Shown here piece by piece: positions 11,245 through 22,442 of a stretch of DNA of 64,000 nt (positions are counted from its first letter, which is position 1; each line of letters starts with the position of its first letter). This DNA is from Auriscalpium vulgare (taxonomy: Eukaryota; Basidiomycota; Agaricomycetes; Russulales; Auriscalpiaceae). Under the pieces are notes generated by a model. That model saw only the letters and a list, made by a program, of their open reading frames with translations, ran no database searches and was not told the origin of the DNA. Where the stretch lies: NCBI GenBank assembly GCA_019915015.1, contig JAHBBC010000007.1, positions 620,001-684,000 on the forward strand, in the 5' to 3' direction. The translations under genes and the position numbers were made by a program.

Positions 11245-14239
11245 CTAGTACGTGGAATCCATCTTGAACATGATGAGATATCGCAGGCGGATTTGAGACG
11301 TGTTGTATACGATATACTGCGGAGGTCACAGTTGCGTAAACTCCCGAAAGACAACCAGTCGAGAGATCGACTCACCTCGTTGTAGTAGAGGCTTTTCATA
11401 TTTCCTAGGTCCTTGGCAGGACCTTTGGGCATGTCGCAGCCCTTGAGGAACGGGTTGTCAAGATTGTCTCCGGCGTCCTGCCATTCGTCAGGCTGGTATC
11501 GACCGACGCCTTTGGTGGCCCTATGGATTCCGGATGTCAGGAGCATTAGGGACAACAATTCCCGGAACCCACAGCTTCTTGGCGGTTTTGCAGTGTTCGC
11601 CGGCCTGTGAATTGGCGTTATCTAGTTCAAGGACCGGCAGCGCGGCAACTTCACAGAGAAGGAGTAGGCCCGTGTTGCCGCTCAGTCTGGTTTAATCGGT
11701 CAGTGGACAGAACGCGAGCGGCACATATGAAGCTCACCCGGTATAGCAGTAGTTCGCTGACTGAAGTCTACTAAGATCTTAAGGTATTGAGATCGAGACG
11801 TTCTTCACGCACCTTGGACACGATCTGCAGCACAGTCAGTATTTGAACGCATGAATGGGATCAAGGCTTACATCTGCGAAGTACACGCCCTTGCCGAACA
11901 TGTAACCTGCAGGGCGTCAGGACAGCCACACTGACCGTAGAAAGAAACACACCTGTTACAGGAGCTGGACAACGACGCGATCAGCTAATTCAGTATGGAC
12001 AGAAAAGACAGCCTACCCTCCGGTGGCGCGATGCGCAAGCCCTGGCGAAGAATGCCTGGTGTGATAGGTCAGCATTCACGGGTGTGCATGAAAGAAACAA
12101 TCCTTATACCAGCGAAATTAGTCGTCCTGGAGCCATGCCACAGAAGGAGCCTTTGACCTTCGCCCGATTTGTGGAACCCGGCGTCGTGCCAAGCTTTCGT
12201 CTCCTCTTGTCTGTTATAATATTAGATATTAGCTTTTCAGCGCAACGGAAATGCAAACCTTTCAACGCGAAAAGCATTTTGGATCTTTATGGTGTACCCG
12301 CCGTGAGTGGCCCCGTGCGATTCGGTCGCGTACGAAACAAGGGATCTAAACTCCTTGCTCGCGGGATCAACAGGCTCCATGCCGGTGAGCTTCAGCGATC
12401 GGAATTGAGCATCGAGGGGGTTGACGGGATCCCCGTTTTCATCAGTGGGGCCGCTCGCTTGCTGGATGAGCTTCTGTGCGATCTCCTATGGTGACGATGA
12501 GCAAGGCAACGAGACTAGCCGAGCTTGAATTGATATCTACGAACCATATCACCGAGAGCATCGACTAGTTCTAGTTCCTTCTTCAGGATTGCTTCATTGC
12601 CAATGGTGACAGGTCTTTCCCTCCCGAATACATGCGGGATAATTCTGCGGACGAGATCCAATGAGTGTCGGGATGCGGATGAACGATGAACGATACGGAC
12701 GAGTAGTAACGAGAAGTAAGTTCCTCGCAAGTGCGCTGGTAACTACCGAACTCGGTGGCCGCAGCGCCAGCAGGATTGCTTATGACTTCGGCCAACAACT
12801 AGGACATAATTAGCCACAGCGCAAACAACAGGCGCAACTGCTTAAACCTTGAGAGCAGAGAAACCACTAAGAATTGTCCCCTTCGCCAATTTGCCTGACC
12901 GCAGTATATTAGCGATGATCAAGAGCGATGTAGAGGTTGCTACTGACCAAGGGGTAGTTTGTTGGCATCATAGTTCATTGATGAAAGGTGGGCATCCATG
13001 ATACTGCGTGAAGACCCATGAGCGGCATGTCATAAATTAAAGGCAGTAAGACCCACGTGGTGTTGAATATGAGCTTGCACACGTCCTGAACCGCACGTGC
13101 AAGAGTCGACGAAGGGATTGCCTTCAGTTGCTCCTTCTTAGACGAGCCGGAAGGTCCTGCCACTTGTTTGGTATCGTCCTCATCATCGTCCTCGAAAACG
13201 CGCTCTGTCGGACATATGGATCTGATGGACAGCATACAACGAGCTAGCTGTACTCACCCAGCCAAGTATACTTTCCTGCAAAGATATATACAACTTTAGT
13301 AACATCCATGCGAGCAAACGAATAAACCTGAACCTTTCTTGGCGGTCATGCCGTGTCTGTCCTCCCAGTTCGTCGACGCCTTCGCCTTAAATTGTTTCTT
13401 AAACTCGCTGACGGCGGTGGCCGATGAGAACGGTCCCTGTTGGACACCAGGAACTCAGAAGAAGCTGAAGGTCCGCGAGACACTCTACATACCTTGGTTT
13501 GCGATTGGCCGTTCTCGCCAACGCGACCCCATCTAGTGAACAGAATTGACTGCTGATCATTTCCGACGGGATGCAAAAGCTGTATGACGTAGAATCTGTA
13601 GTAGGCTTAGCGTCGAAAAGAGCACTACTAAAAGCAGGGCTATATGCACTTGTTGGCGTTTTTCCCGATGTCGGTCTGATTGAGCATGGCGTCCCAGACG
13701 CCCTCTGCGTTCTGAAAGACTTGGTGGGTTTCTTCCCGACAAAGTCATGACCCTCAGATACTCGCTCAAGGGTCGTCCGAGATGTGCGACTCACGAACAT
13801 AGGGGGAAGCCGGGTCAACCGGTGCAGCTCCTCTCTTGAGCACCGTGACCTGAGAAGCATAAGTCTCTCCGTATTTCAAAACTCAGCGTGCGCTATTCAC
13901 CATCTTCTGTATCGGATCAGCGACGACCTTGGCCTTCTTGCTGACGGGCTTGTCATCATCAGCGTCAGCGTCATCGTCCGAGTCGACATCAGCCTTCGTG
14001 CGCTTGGAGGCGGGTTTGGCTTTGGCTTTGGAAGCAGGCTTCGCTTTAGACGCAGGCTTCGCCTTGGATGCGGGAGCTTTGGATGCTTTCGAATCAGGAG
14101 GCGCAGGGGCAGCATCAGCCGCAGTCGCCTTCGTCCTAGTGCTGGACCGAGTTGCACGGGTTGCAGGGGCAGGCTGATCGTCGGCGGCAGCAGCGCCGTC
14201 GGTCACGGCGGCAGCAGCGGCTTTTTTGCGTGGCGGCAT
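11245..14239 (-). CDS. Poly(ADP-ribose) polymerase with WGR, regulatory and catalytic domains
   Basis: Transfers ADP-ribose from NAD+ to proteins in the DNA-damage response; nuclear. ATG 14239 starts MPPRKKAAAAAV and a basic Ala/Lys/Pro-rich region with PASKAK repeats, likely DNA binding. Next come the WGR domain (LFTRWGRVGENGQ), an acidic linker, the helical regulatory domain (GTILSGFSALKLLAEVISNP), and the catalytic fold. The H-Y-E triad is complete: His in LLLWHGSR, Tyr in GKGVYFADIVSKSANYC, Glu in LYYNEY. There are no N-terminal zinc fingers, so the layout is PARP2/3-like. The gene has more than ten introns, including two 12-nt microexons (11954-11965 and 11813-11824). It ends MFKMDSTY with TAG at 11245. 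Confidence 0.9.
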
Positions 14240-15028
14240 ATTCAGTAGAGGCTGGCAGACGAAAGTGCAGAACAAGTGTGGGTTTAACGCGTGTTGGAGC
14301 TCGAGGGTTATGACAAGCCGCAACGCGCTTATATCGGCAAGGCGACTTGAGTCACAAGGCGTGTCTTGACTCGCACGTGAACGCGTTCCGCCTCAGTGAG
14401 TCATCCGACTCACACCTCGGTTCCTCCATCTCAGCCAACGTTGTCTGTATCTCAAGTACTGTGTATCGAGCTTCCGCTCAAGGTCAACTCAGTTCCATGT
14501 CTAAGTCCTTGCTGAGTTGAAGCTCGTCACCGTCAGTACACTATCCAGTGTGAGTCGAAAGTACTTCCCACGCATGCGAGAAGCGGCCTGTGGCTGTTGT
14601 GACACCAAGGCAAGGTCCTACGCGCAGGCAGCGGCCGCGACAGGACATGCTTGCCTCGTCACTGGCTCAGTAAAATCCTGGTCACCATGGCCAGTCTAAG
14701 CGGCCGCCCTCGGCCGCCACTCGGTAGCGATTCAGCCGTGGGAAAGGGATGTGCTCCAGGAACGGCACCGGTTGCATCATCCGACGGTCACCCTTTCACT
14801 TTTCACGCGTGCCTGCCACAAGGTGCTCGGCGCGCCTCCGGCAAGTGCTTCTTTGCCTTATATGGAGAGTCGGCTATGCTCGAATGTGAAAGGTGATTAT
14901 AGCGGGGGGTAGGACCTGGCACACTCGGAAAGTCGATGGGCAGCGTATGGTCGACAGCGACGGCCTCGGATCGTATAAAACCACGCCAGAATGACCATCC
15001 GCGACATCCCCAAGCCCCATATCGTCCA
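14240..15028. other. Divergent promoter region between PARP and the HMG-box gene
   Basis: 789 bp between divergent starts. Apart from the TATA box noted separately, I see GC-rich sequence with NotI-like gcggccgc at 14631 and 14700 and no coherent gene. Confidence 0.45.
14974..14980 (+). promoter_or_regulatory. TATA box of the HMG-box gene
   Basis: TATAAAA lies 55 bp upstream of the HMG gene ATG at 15029. Initiation about 30 bp downstream would give a short leader that excludes the out-of-frame ATG at 14991. Confidence 0.55.
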
Positions 15029-16420
15029 ATGTCGTCTCCCCGCAGCTCCCAGACTTCACCGGTCCTCTTCACAGGCACCACCGGTAAGTTGGCCCATGCA
15101 CGTGGGCGTGGCCACATCCTCACTCTTCACATCACATAGGATTAGGACCCCACCGCCAGCGCCGTCGTGCCCGTCTCCCCGCCTCGCCTATCTTCGACGA
15201 CCCCCTCCTCCCCGCCGACACCGATGCCTACCCCGTCCATTTCTCCGTCCCGCTGCCGCAGCAGGCTCCAAGCCCCCTCGCCACTGGCTCCCTCCCCGTG
15301 CGCGAGCTTTCCCCCCTAGACCTAGCTGCATCCCCCTCCGCCTCCGACAGCTCCTCACTCTCGTCCCCGTCCCCCACCACCGACTCCATCCCTCTCCACG
15401 CAGCCAAGTCCAAGGCTGCTCAGCGTAGGCGCACGCCTGGCCACATCCCGCGCCCGCCCAACGCGTTCATGGTCTTCCGTTCCTCTTGGCTCAAATCCAA
15501 CGACGGCATGCTCGCCATCGAGCGCGACAACCGTCAGCTCAGCCGTATCACCGGCGAGGTCTGGCGGGCGATGTCCGACGCCGACAAGGCCCCGTACCAG
15601 AAGCACGCGCAGGACCTCAAGGAGGAGCACGCCCGCCAGTACCCCAACTATCGCTTCTCGCCCAAGCCGCGCACAGGCGAGATCCTGCGCCGCCAGACGA
15701 AGCGCAATGACCCCGAGGACTTCCAGCGCATCAGCGAGGTCGCGAAGCTCGCCATGCAGGGCAAGAAGGGTGCCGAGCTCGCGGACGCCGTCAAGCGATT
15801 CGACGCGCGCATCGCCGCCATACAGCAAGCCGCCCAGCCGTCTTCAAGCGCCTCCACTCCTCGCATTGCTCCCAAGAAGGCGGTCAAGGATGCGAACGAG
15901 CCTCCGCCTTTCAACAGCCCGTTGATCGCGCCCATGGCGCTCGCCCCGCCACCCCATCCATCTCCCCTTCAGCTCGTGGACGAATTACGCCAGGAACAGT
16001 CTGTGAGTTTCGAGCATCTCTTGCCTTCGGAGTTCCAAGCCTGACCTCATCTTTCAGACGTCGTCTACACTGCCGCTTCCTATGGAGCTTCCTCGCTCCA
16101 TGGACTTCGACTTCGACGTTCATACCGTCAACTTTGCGGATGGACACGTCCCTCACGGCGCGCCGTTCCAGGTGCCCGCATATACTGGGGCCTACGGCCT
16201 CGGTATCTACGCATCGGCTCCTTCTCCGCTGGATGACGGCGCTTTCCCCTGGCCCTTCTCGGACCAGACAGACGCGCAGGCTACCCTCTCTGCCGAGCCC
16301 GGACAGTTGTCCGACCTTCTGCACGGAGTCGAGGGGGGCTTGGACATGTCTCAATATATGTTGAACCTCGACTCCGCGTATATGTCGCTCAGGCTTGACG
16401 AGATCAACCCGACTCTTTGA
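15029..16420 (+). CDS. MATA-type HMG-box transcription factor
   Basis: Sequence-specific DNA-binding protein. Start ATG 15029 (MSSPRSSQTSPVLFTGTT). Introns at 15084-15139 and 16003-16057. The HMG box begins at HIPRPPNAFMVFRSSWLKS and continues through LSRITGEVWRAMSDADKAPY to YPNYRFSPKP, with the RPxNAF and W-x-M signatures of the MATA/SOX class. The region before the box is Ser/Pro-rich. The C-terminal region is acidic and hydrophobic (MDFDFDVHTVNF, LDMSQYMLNLDSAYM), as in activation domains. Basidiomycete members of this class act in mating and development. The sequence does not show which role applies here, nor are pheromone or receptor genes nearby. Confidence 0.88.
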
Positions 16421-16726
16421 TTGTCTTTATATTACTTCGTACGTGGGGCTCCTTGTCTTGGATTTTGGTTTAGGTTTGTTGCTTGTATCGATAACTTTTG
16501 TGTTCATAGCTGTATTCCTCATTTATCATTCATTATTCACTTGTACTTACCCTGTTCACATTCTACGCTCACACTACGTTTCAAGTTTGTCATACCACCC
16601 ACGCTATGCGTCTATTCATGGACTCGTGCCCCGTCATCGTTCTCTGGTATGCACATAAAACCCTGATTCAGAAAAGTACCATAACCCAAGAACAAATGTA
16701 TATAAACCCGCATGCTCTGACTCTCT
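16421..16726. other. Convergent 3' region between the HMG-box and DHOD genes
   Basis: A T-rich 306-bp stretch between two gene ends, consistent with 3' untranslated regions. No ORF or RNA gene is supported. Confidence 0.5.
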
Positions 16727-17877
16727 CTACTCGCTCCCACCATTCTCATCCACCGGCCCGTCGTTCTCATGCTCGATTGACACCGTCTCAAACGCCTTGA
16801 CGCCCTCCCGTGCAAGCAGCGTCGCCAGCTCGACCACCACCGCCCCCGCCCGGCGCATGCGCTTGTGCGCCTCGCGCGTGGTCACGCCGCCCACGCCGAC
16901 GATCGCGATGGCGCGCACCGCCTCGTCTTCGCTCGCGTCGAGTAGCTGCCTGAAAGTGTACACGTTCCCCAAGGACAGAGCATGCAACGACTCGCCTGCA
17001 AGGCCGCCGACGACCGTCGGGAGTGCGGGGTGGTCGTTGCCCGAGGCCCCATTCGGCGCCGCGGTGCCGTTAACACCTCCTGTCTGACCGGACTTGAGCT
17101 TGTATGTCTGCTCTTCAAACAAAATGGTCTGGCCGAGGGTGTTGGTGGAAGTGAGGAACGCGATGGGATTGAGCGTCCGCGACCTGTCCGCGGGGTCCGG
17201 TCGCGAATAGGATGCGATGCCCCTCACCAGGTCGTCGAACTGAGTTGAGTACGTGTAGGGCGGCAGCTTCAGCCCAATGGCAAGCGTCGGGTCCTTCCAA
17301 AAGTAGTCCGCGAGCACGTCCAGGATGGGCCTGAGGCGGTGGAAGTTGTACGCAGGGGGCGGGGAGCCCTTGATGTTGGGGCAGCTCGTGTTCATCTCGA
17401 CGCCCACTCGCGACACAGCGCCGGAAGAGTCGCGCAGCCGCGCACGCAGCTCCTGGACGCCGTCGAGCATGGAGGCGAGCGAGATGGGCGAGGAGGAGGA
17501 GATGCTGATTATGAAGGGTTTGACGGAGCCCTCCGGGGCAGCTGAAAGGATCTTCTCGACATAATTGAGATAAAACGACAGGGGATGCGGGGAGTACCCG
17601 TAGGAATTGCAGGACGAGATGCTGTCTTTGGCGAAGACGACCTAGGGGCAAGGCGGCCGGGTTTCAGTGTCGGTTCGTACCTAGACTGTCACTGGGGCGC
17701 AAGACGCACAGTATGGTTTGCTGTCTCGACGAAGCCAGTAAGAGTCCCCGTGCGGGTAGTGACCGCCCCGGTATGCGGGGAGTTGAAGAGCTCCTGCAGC
17801 TGATCGGATTCAGATGCCCATGGTGAGGAGCTGTTCAACAATGGCGGGGAGATGGAGAGTCGACGAATGGTGGCCAT
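16727..17877 (-). CDS. Dihydroorotate dehydrogenase, family 1 type
   Basis: FMN enzyme oxidising dihydroorotate to orotate in pyrimidine synthesis; family 1 is cytosolic. Start ATG 17877 (MATIRRLSISPPLLNSSSPW); one intron at 17642-17709 joins GFVETANHT to VVFAKDSISSCNSYGYSPHP. The catalytic loop VEMNTSCPNIKG carries the Cys base typical of family 1, where family 2 has Ser. Further FMN-barrel blocks are AIGLKLPPYTY, LTSTNTLGQT and AIVGVGGVTTREAHKRM. A Gly-rich insertion (around KSGQTGGVNGTAAPNGASG) interrupts the barrel relative to the yeast Ura1 that I recall. No mitochondrial presequence or membrane helix is visible. It may be a second DHOD beside a mitochondrial enzyme elsewhere. Confidence 0.85.
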
Positions 17878-18333
17878 GGTCCACAACGCGGACGGCCCCT
17901 CTGGGCAGAGAACGACGTAGAAATAGGGAGAACAGTGGACGAAGGAAGTGAGTGGGATTTACTCGGCCCAAGGGGTTATAAACGCGCTGACGACAGATAA
18001 GATAAAGTTGATCAGATCGGGGGTCGAGGCCTTCAGGCTTCCGACTCACCAGTCCACAAGTAGACCGGTCACCGGTTAGCGGTCTAGTTCAGGTCGTCAG
18101 ACAGACGGTCATCGGTGACCGTTTGCCTGACGACTTGGAAGGGCAGACCTTGGGCAGACCGGTCGACTTTGAGAACAGAAACATGGGCAGTTCTGACGCG
18201 CCTTATTGGGACGTAGTAACGTGACTTCGGAAGTTGCCGGGACCCCGGCCCATACCCAAGTGACAGAGTTATTAGTCCAAACTACTTGGTGCATCCACTC
18301 TCATCTAGTATACAACACAACGTATCGCACAGG
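17878..18333. other. Promoter region of the DHOD gene containing a hairpin
   Basis: 456 bp between the DHOD start and the Trs31 end. It contains the near-perfect inverted repeat listed separately and several accggtc motifs near 18052-18164. No gene was recognised. Confidence 0.5.
18091..18136. repeat. Near-perfect inverted repeat (about 21-bp arms, 4-nt loop)
   Basis: The left arm 18091-18111 and right arm 18116-18136 are reverse complements apart from three positions and enclose the loop tcgg. A transcript or single strand would fold into a long stem. It lies 215-260 bp upstream of the DHOD start. Confidence 0.85.
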
Positions 18334-19215
18334 CTACTTGAACAGCTCCTCTCTTTCCAGCACGCTCTTCTCCAATTTGATCAGGATTGTCGTTCGAGAC
18401 GGGTATGTTTCGTTAGGCGTATTGTGCGCAGTCACGCGAGCAGGCTGCGCGATGGTCAGACGAGGACGGAAGTATGATACAAAATGCCTTCTCACAAATC
18501 CTAACCCATCGAGCACGGCTTCAACGATACCGGCAGTGAAAGACGAGCAACTGAGTTGGCTCATGTCGCGCGGGATGGATATATTCCGTGTCACGATGGG
18601 GTCGTTGTCAATGATCATGTCTGTGTGCACGGTCGGAAATGAGGACTGCAGATAGACCGCGCAACGCACATTCATCCTCGTTCTCCACGCTCTTCTCGAT
18701 CGCGTCGGCCGGCTTCCCGAAGACAGCCTTCCAGACGTTCGTGTGTATTGACATGAGGGCAGGCAGGAACCGGATCTCGCGCTTGGGAGCCTTGGAGGTG
18801 GACTCTGCACGCCACACCATGAGCTCGAGGACGCGTGTGCCGAGGCGGTATCCGAGGGTGTTCAGCCTGCAGCGCGCGGGAGGTCAGACGCGGAATGTGC
18901 GCGACGGGTGCGGGCTCACCGACGCTCGAGATCGTTGATGCCGCTGACGCGCTTCTGCATGTACTGGACGACCTCGGAGAACATGAACGCGAAGGCGGAC
19001 GCAGAGACCTCTGTGGAGCGTGTCTTGTTGAGCGGGCGATCATAGATGTTTGGGCGGGAGAGAGGCTTGGGGGCGCCGGTCGCGGTGGTGATGGAGGGGG
19101 CGGAGGGGAGGGAAAAGCGGGCAGAGCTGTTGCTCGGGGAGAGGAGCTCTGCGGAGGAGAGCGAGGAGGAGGAGAGGACAGAGAACCTCGGGTGCGGCTG
19201 GGCGTAGGCGGACAT
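18334..19215 (-). CDS. TRS31: TRAPP complex subunit Trs31/TRAPPC5
   Basis: Bet3-family core subunit of the TRAPP tethering complex, which activates Rab1/Ypt1 in ER-Golgi traffic. ATG 19215 starts MSAYAQPHPRF. A Ser-rich N-terminal extension precedes the Bet3 fold: SASAFAFMFSEVVQYMQKRV, LNTLGYRLGTRVLELMVWR and the signature MIIDNDPIVTRNISIPRD, then MSQLSCSSFTAGIVEAVLDG. A 49-nt intron restores DEYMIIDN, and a 51-nt intron near the end restores GLGFPARVTAHNTPNE. The latter is a multiple of three and open, so retention would not shift the frame. The C-terminus ILIKLEKSVLEREELFK fits the family. Confidence 0.92.
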
Positions 19216-19366
19216 GGTGGTGCGCTGCAAGGGAGGGCCGAATCGGGCCGCATTCGGCGGGAAGCGTCATCATGGCGCCCGCCCGCCTCTGAGCCTAAGG
19301 CCACGGCGGGCACCACACCTTCCTCTCCCTTTCCCTCATCGGCCCTCCACGCGCTACCCCCCGCTC

Positions 19367-22003
19367 ATGACCTCGCCCGGCACCTCGCCCGCAGACTTTC
19401 AAGCTCACATCTACAGCTCCTTCCTCGAGGGCAGCACCGCAGATGTAGCGCTCCGCGTGCGCGGGACATGGGACGCCCTCTACAAGCTCCATCGCGTGGT
19501 TCTCATTCAGGCCGTGAGCCTTCTTCGTCGGCTCAGATGACATGCCGCGTTGACTCCATCTGCAGGGTTTCTTCCGCTCTCTCTTTACCGGTGGATTTCT
19601 TGAGTCCGCGGACAAGATTGCGGGCACTCGCGGGCATCCGGATCAGATAGACATCGAGTTCGACGACACCAACATCACGCGTGCCGGTATGTCTCTCCTT
19701 ATTCGCTCTCCACGCTCGCAGGATGTTGATAGTATTCGTTCCGCAGCATTCGAGTGAGTGTCCCACCGCTAAATGCTCGCATACAATGTCTGACTTCGGC
19801 GTCTAGATTATGCATAGCACGACTCTATGGAGGTGGACCACCCCTCTACGTCGATCCTTCGATCATGCCTACATCCGCCCAGCCACTAACGCCATCGTTT
19901 CCGCACCCATCCGTCCGCCGTAATGCGCCCATTGGTCAACAGCCCGCATCCCCGCGCTTCCTCTTATCACTCGTTGCCGTCTCAGTCTACCTGTCGATTC
20001 CCTCGATGGTGTCTCAAGCCTTGGCCAACATCCTGCGTACAATGGGTCCGTTCACCGTCGTGTCGTACTTGAAGTTTGCCGCTGGCAAGGGCATTGGCGA
20101 ACTCGAGGACAGCGACCTTGGCCCCGCCGTCAGTCTCGAATCCGTCGCAAAGTTGATCAAGACCGACCTCACCGGTCCTCGGGAGCACCCGAAAGTATCC
20201 AAGGACGCTGCGTTTGAAGATACCGCTTCGGTAGCGTCCAAGCAGACTGTCCAGTCTGACCCAGACGCGCAGAAAGTAGATCCCGCCGAGCTTTCCTCCG
20301 ACTCGGACGAAGGAGACACAGCGCATGAAGACATGCACTTCCACTATGGCGCTGTGTCGGACAAGATCGGGGAGGCCGCGGTTTGCTGGCTGGCTCGTTG
20401 GGGTTCAGACATACTCGTGGCCGAGCAGCAGGCCATGAGCGGCAAATCTACCCTAGGCGCCTCGATCTCCGGGAAGTCGCCTGCTCGAAGGGCGACTGTT
20501 ACTTATGCATCGCCTTCGACGAGTTCTGGCCCGCCTAGTCCTCAGCCTGCCATTGCACCCGTAATATGGCGGCGGGGAGGGCTCGATCCTACCTGGGTTC
20601 GCGCCTTGATTTCCTCTGACTCTTTGTTCGTGAAGAACGAGAAAGAGCGGTATGAGATGGCGAAGGCGGTTGTTGAGCTCCGAAGAAACGAAGGGATTGA
20701 CGAAGACGAGGAGGTGGAGTGGACCAAGATGTTTGCAGAAGGCATATATTTCGCCAACATGGTCAGTGGAATTATTTGCTTTGTACCGAATCTGGCTTAC
20801 TCTGGGACACGTCAGACTCTTGATGACCTTGTATCTGTCTCTAATGACCTGTCCCCCACGACGAACCAGCCATATGTCCCGCTTGAAATCATTCAATCCG
20901 CTCACTGGGATCATTCTCTTGTCCGCCACCGCATAGTAGGCGGCCGGTCGTCTGCGTCTTCGCCCCCTTCCTCGCCCACCCGAACGGCACCCGCCAAGGA
21001 TCTCGGCCTGGCCTCAACTATACCCGAAATCACCGGCAAGTTGCATACCGACAAGGACAAGGACAGGCCGTACTGGCCCGTGCCCGCCGATGCGTCGGCT
21101 CGCATTGGCCCAACCGACAATAGCATCGAAGGCGCCTCGATGGATGAGCTGTTTGAAGTTCGCTCTGCCTCCCCAGCAGGGGCACGCCCGCAGCGCACGT
21201 CGATGCCGGAGTCCGCCTTCTTCGGCCTCAAGACAGAGCGCCGCCTTGCCAGCGAGCTCGTATCCGGTCCCCACCCCGGCCCGACGCACTGGCTGCCGTA
21301 CCCGCCCTTCCGCTTCTCTGTCGAGTTCTGGGACGTCGACGCACTCCGCGAGAAGCTGCGTCTGCACTCGCAAACGATTTGGTACGCGGGGACCTTGTAC
21401 AATGTGTACGTGCAGCTCGTCCGGAAGAAGTCTCAAGGCGCGCAGCTCGGCGTATACTTGCACCGGCAATCGACTGTCGACCCGATCCCAGCATCGTCGG
21501 CGCCATCCGCTTTGCGGCTCACGGACAAATTGGACAGTAGTTCGCGAGCGCGGGCGCAGTCGCAGTCGCAGTCGCCGCCTCCCCCCAGCAGCCGCGTGAA
21601 CGCTCCGTCATCACCCATTTACTACTCTTCCTCGGGCCTGCCTATCTTTCCTGCCTCACGCTCGGACACGCCCGTCCCCGGTTCGCCATCCCCGTCATCG
21701 CCAGCGGGCAGCTCGCTGCCCGCCACTTCCCCGCCCATAGTGCCATCTCAACCCTACCGCGACCCGCGCGGCGCTGTCTCTGCGTACTTCTCGATCTCGT
21801 GCGCCAGTGCCACCGGGGCATCGATCACCCGTTTCACAAGCGCCCCAGATGTTTTCACCGTCAGCCAGAGCTGGGGGTGGAAAAGCAGCTCGCTGAGGAC
21901 GGAGGAGTATCTTGAAGTCCCCAAGGATGGGGAGTCCTCCGCCGGACTGCCTGGCGGTAAGGAAGTCAGCTTGCGCGTCACCGTTGTCATTGGAATTGTT
22001 TAG
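19367..22003 (+). CDS. Large BTB/POZ-domain protein
   Basis: Start ATG 19367. The BTB domain runs over ADVALRVRGTWDALYKLHRV, AGFFRSLFTGGF and ITRAAFELCIARLYGG. Its coding sequence is broken by introns of about 50-60 nt, including a 7-nt exon at 19747-19753. After the BTB fold comes VSVYLSIPSMVSQALANIL, then a long region with a second conserved block (FWDVDALREKLRLHSQTIWY, LYNVYVQLVRKK) and Ser/Pro-rich disordered stretches. The segment 20761-20814 is bounded by GT and AG and is 54 nt, so it may be an in-frame intron joining YFANM to TLDDLVSVS. About 800 residues. The organisation resembles fungal BTB proteins of the germ-cell-less type, but I cannot assign a function. Confidence 0.8.
19747..19753 (+). 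other. 7-nt microexon within the BTB domain
   Basis: The seven bases cattcga sit between acceptor ccgcag and donor gtgagtg. Joined to its neighbours it completes TRAAFELCIARLYGG, a conserved BTB helix. Skipping it would shift the frame. Confidence 0.7.
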
Positions 22004-22442
22004 ACGTGTACTACTAATGCTTTGCGTCTTTTTTTGCGCTCCCACTCACATGTATCTCTACATTTTGCTTTCACATCTTCGCCATATGCATGCCATGTCC
22101 GTTGCTACATTTACATCCATCGGCTTTCTTGCTTTCTTCTTGCTCTTTTCAATAGTATATAATTTCGCAGTACTAAAGCCCCATACCTTCGCAGTACCCT
22201 AGTAATTTTTACTCTGATGTTCAGAGCGTAGAATTGGAAGTCGGATTCAAATTGGCGGATAGTCAGACGGATCTGAAACTTTCTGCGCAAGGAGCTGACG
22301 TAAACGCATTTCGTCACAGATACCCGTTGTCTCGTGAAGATTGCCGTTGAGCTGGTTAACCTTTCCTCCCTCTTACCTTCAGTGTGTATGCCATCTAGCT
22401 TCTCAATCCACATGAATTGACGAATAATCCGTGTGCAGTACT
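22004..22442. other. Intergenic stretch between the BTB and cullin-repeat genes
   Basis: T-rich 3' flank followed by a likely promoter. No RNA gene or repeat was seen, and no open frame joins the two genes. Confidence 0.45.

Noticed and set aside
13883..14323. A 146-residue Ala/Lys-rich protein as a separate histone-like gene
   Set aside because: Its frame is the first exon of the PARP gene. Splicing at about 13900 joins it to the WGR exons, and the real start is ATG 14239.
14991..15428. A 145-residue Pro/Arg-rich ORF starting at ATG 14991
   Set aside because: It is out of frame with the HMG-box gene, low in complexity, and its start is probably upstream of transcription initiation given the TATA box at 14974.
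21090..21599. Alternative-frame ORFs inside the large BTB gene
   Set aside because: They lack motifs and lie wholly within the long main frame, which has consistent family sequence.
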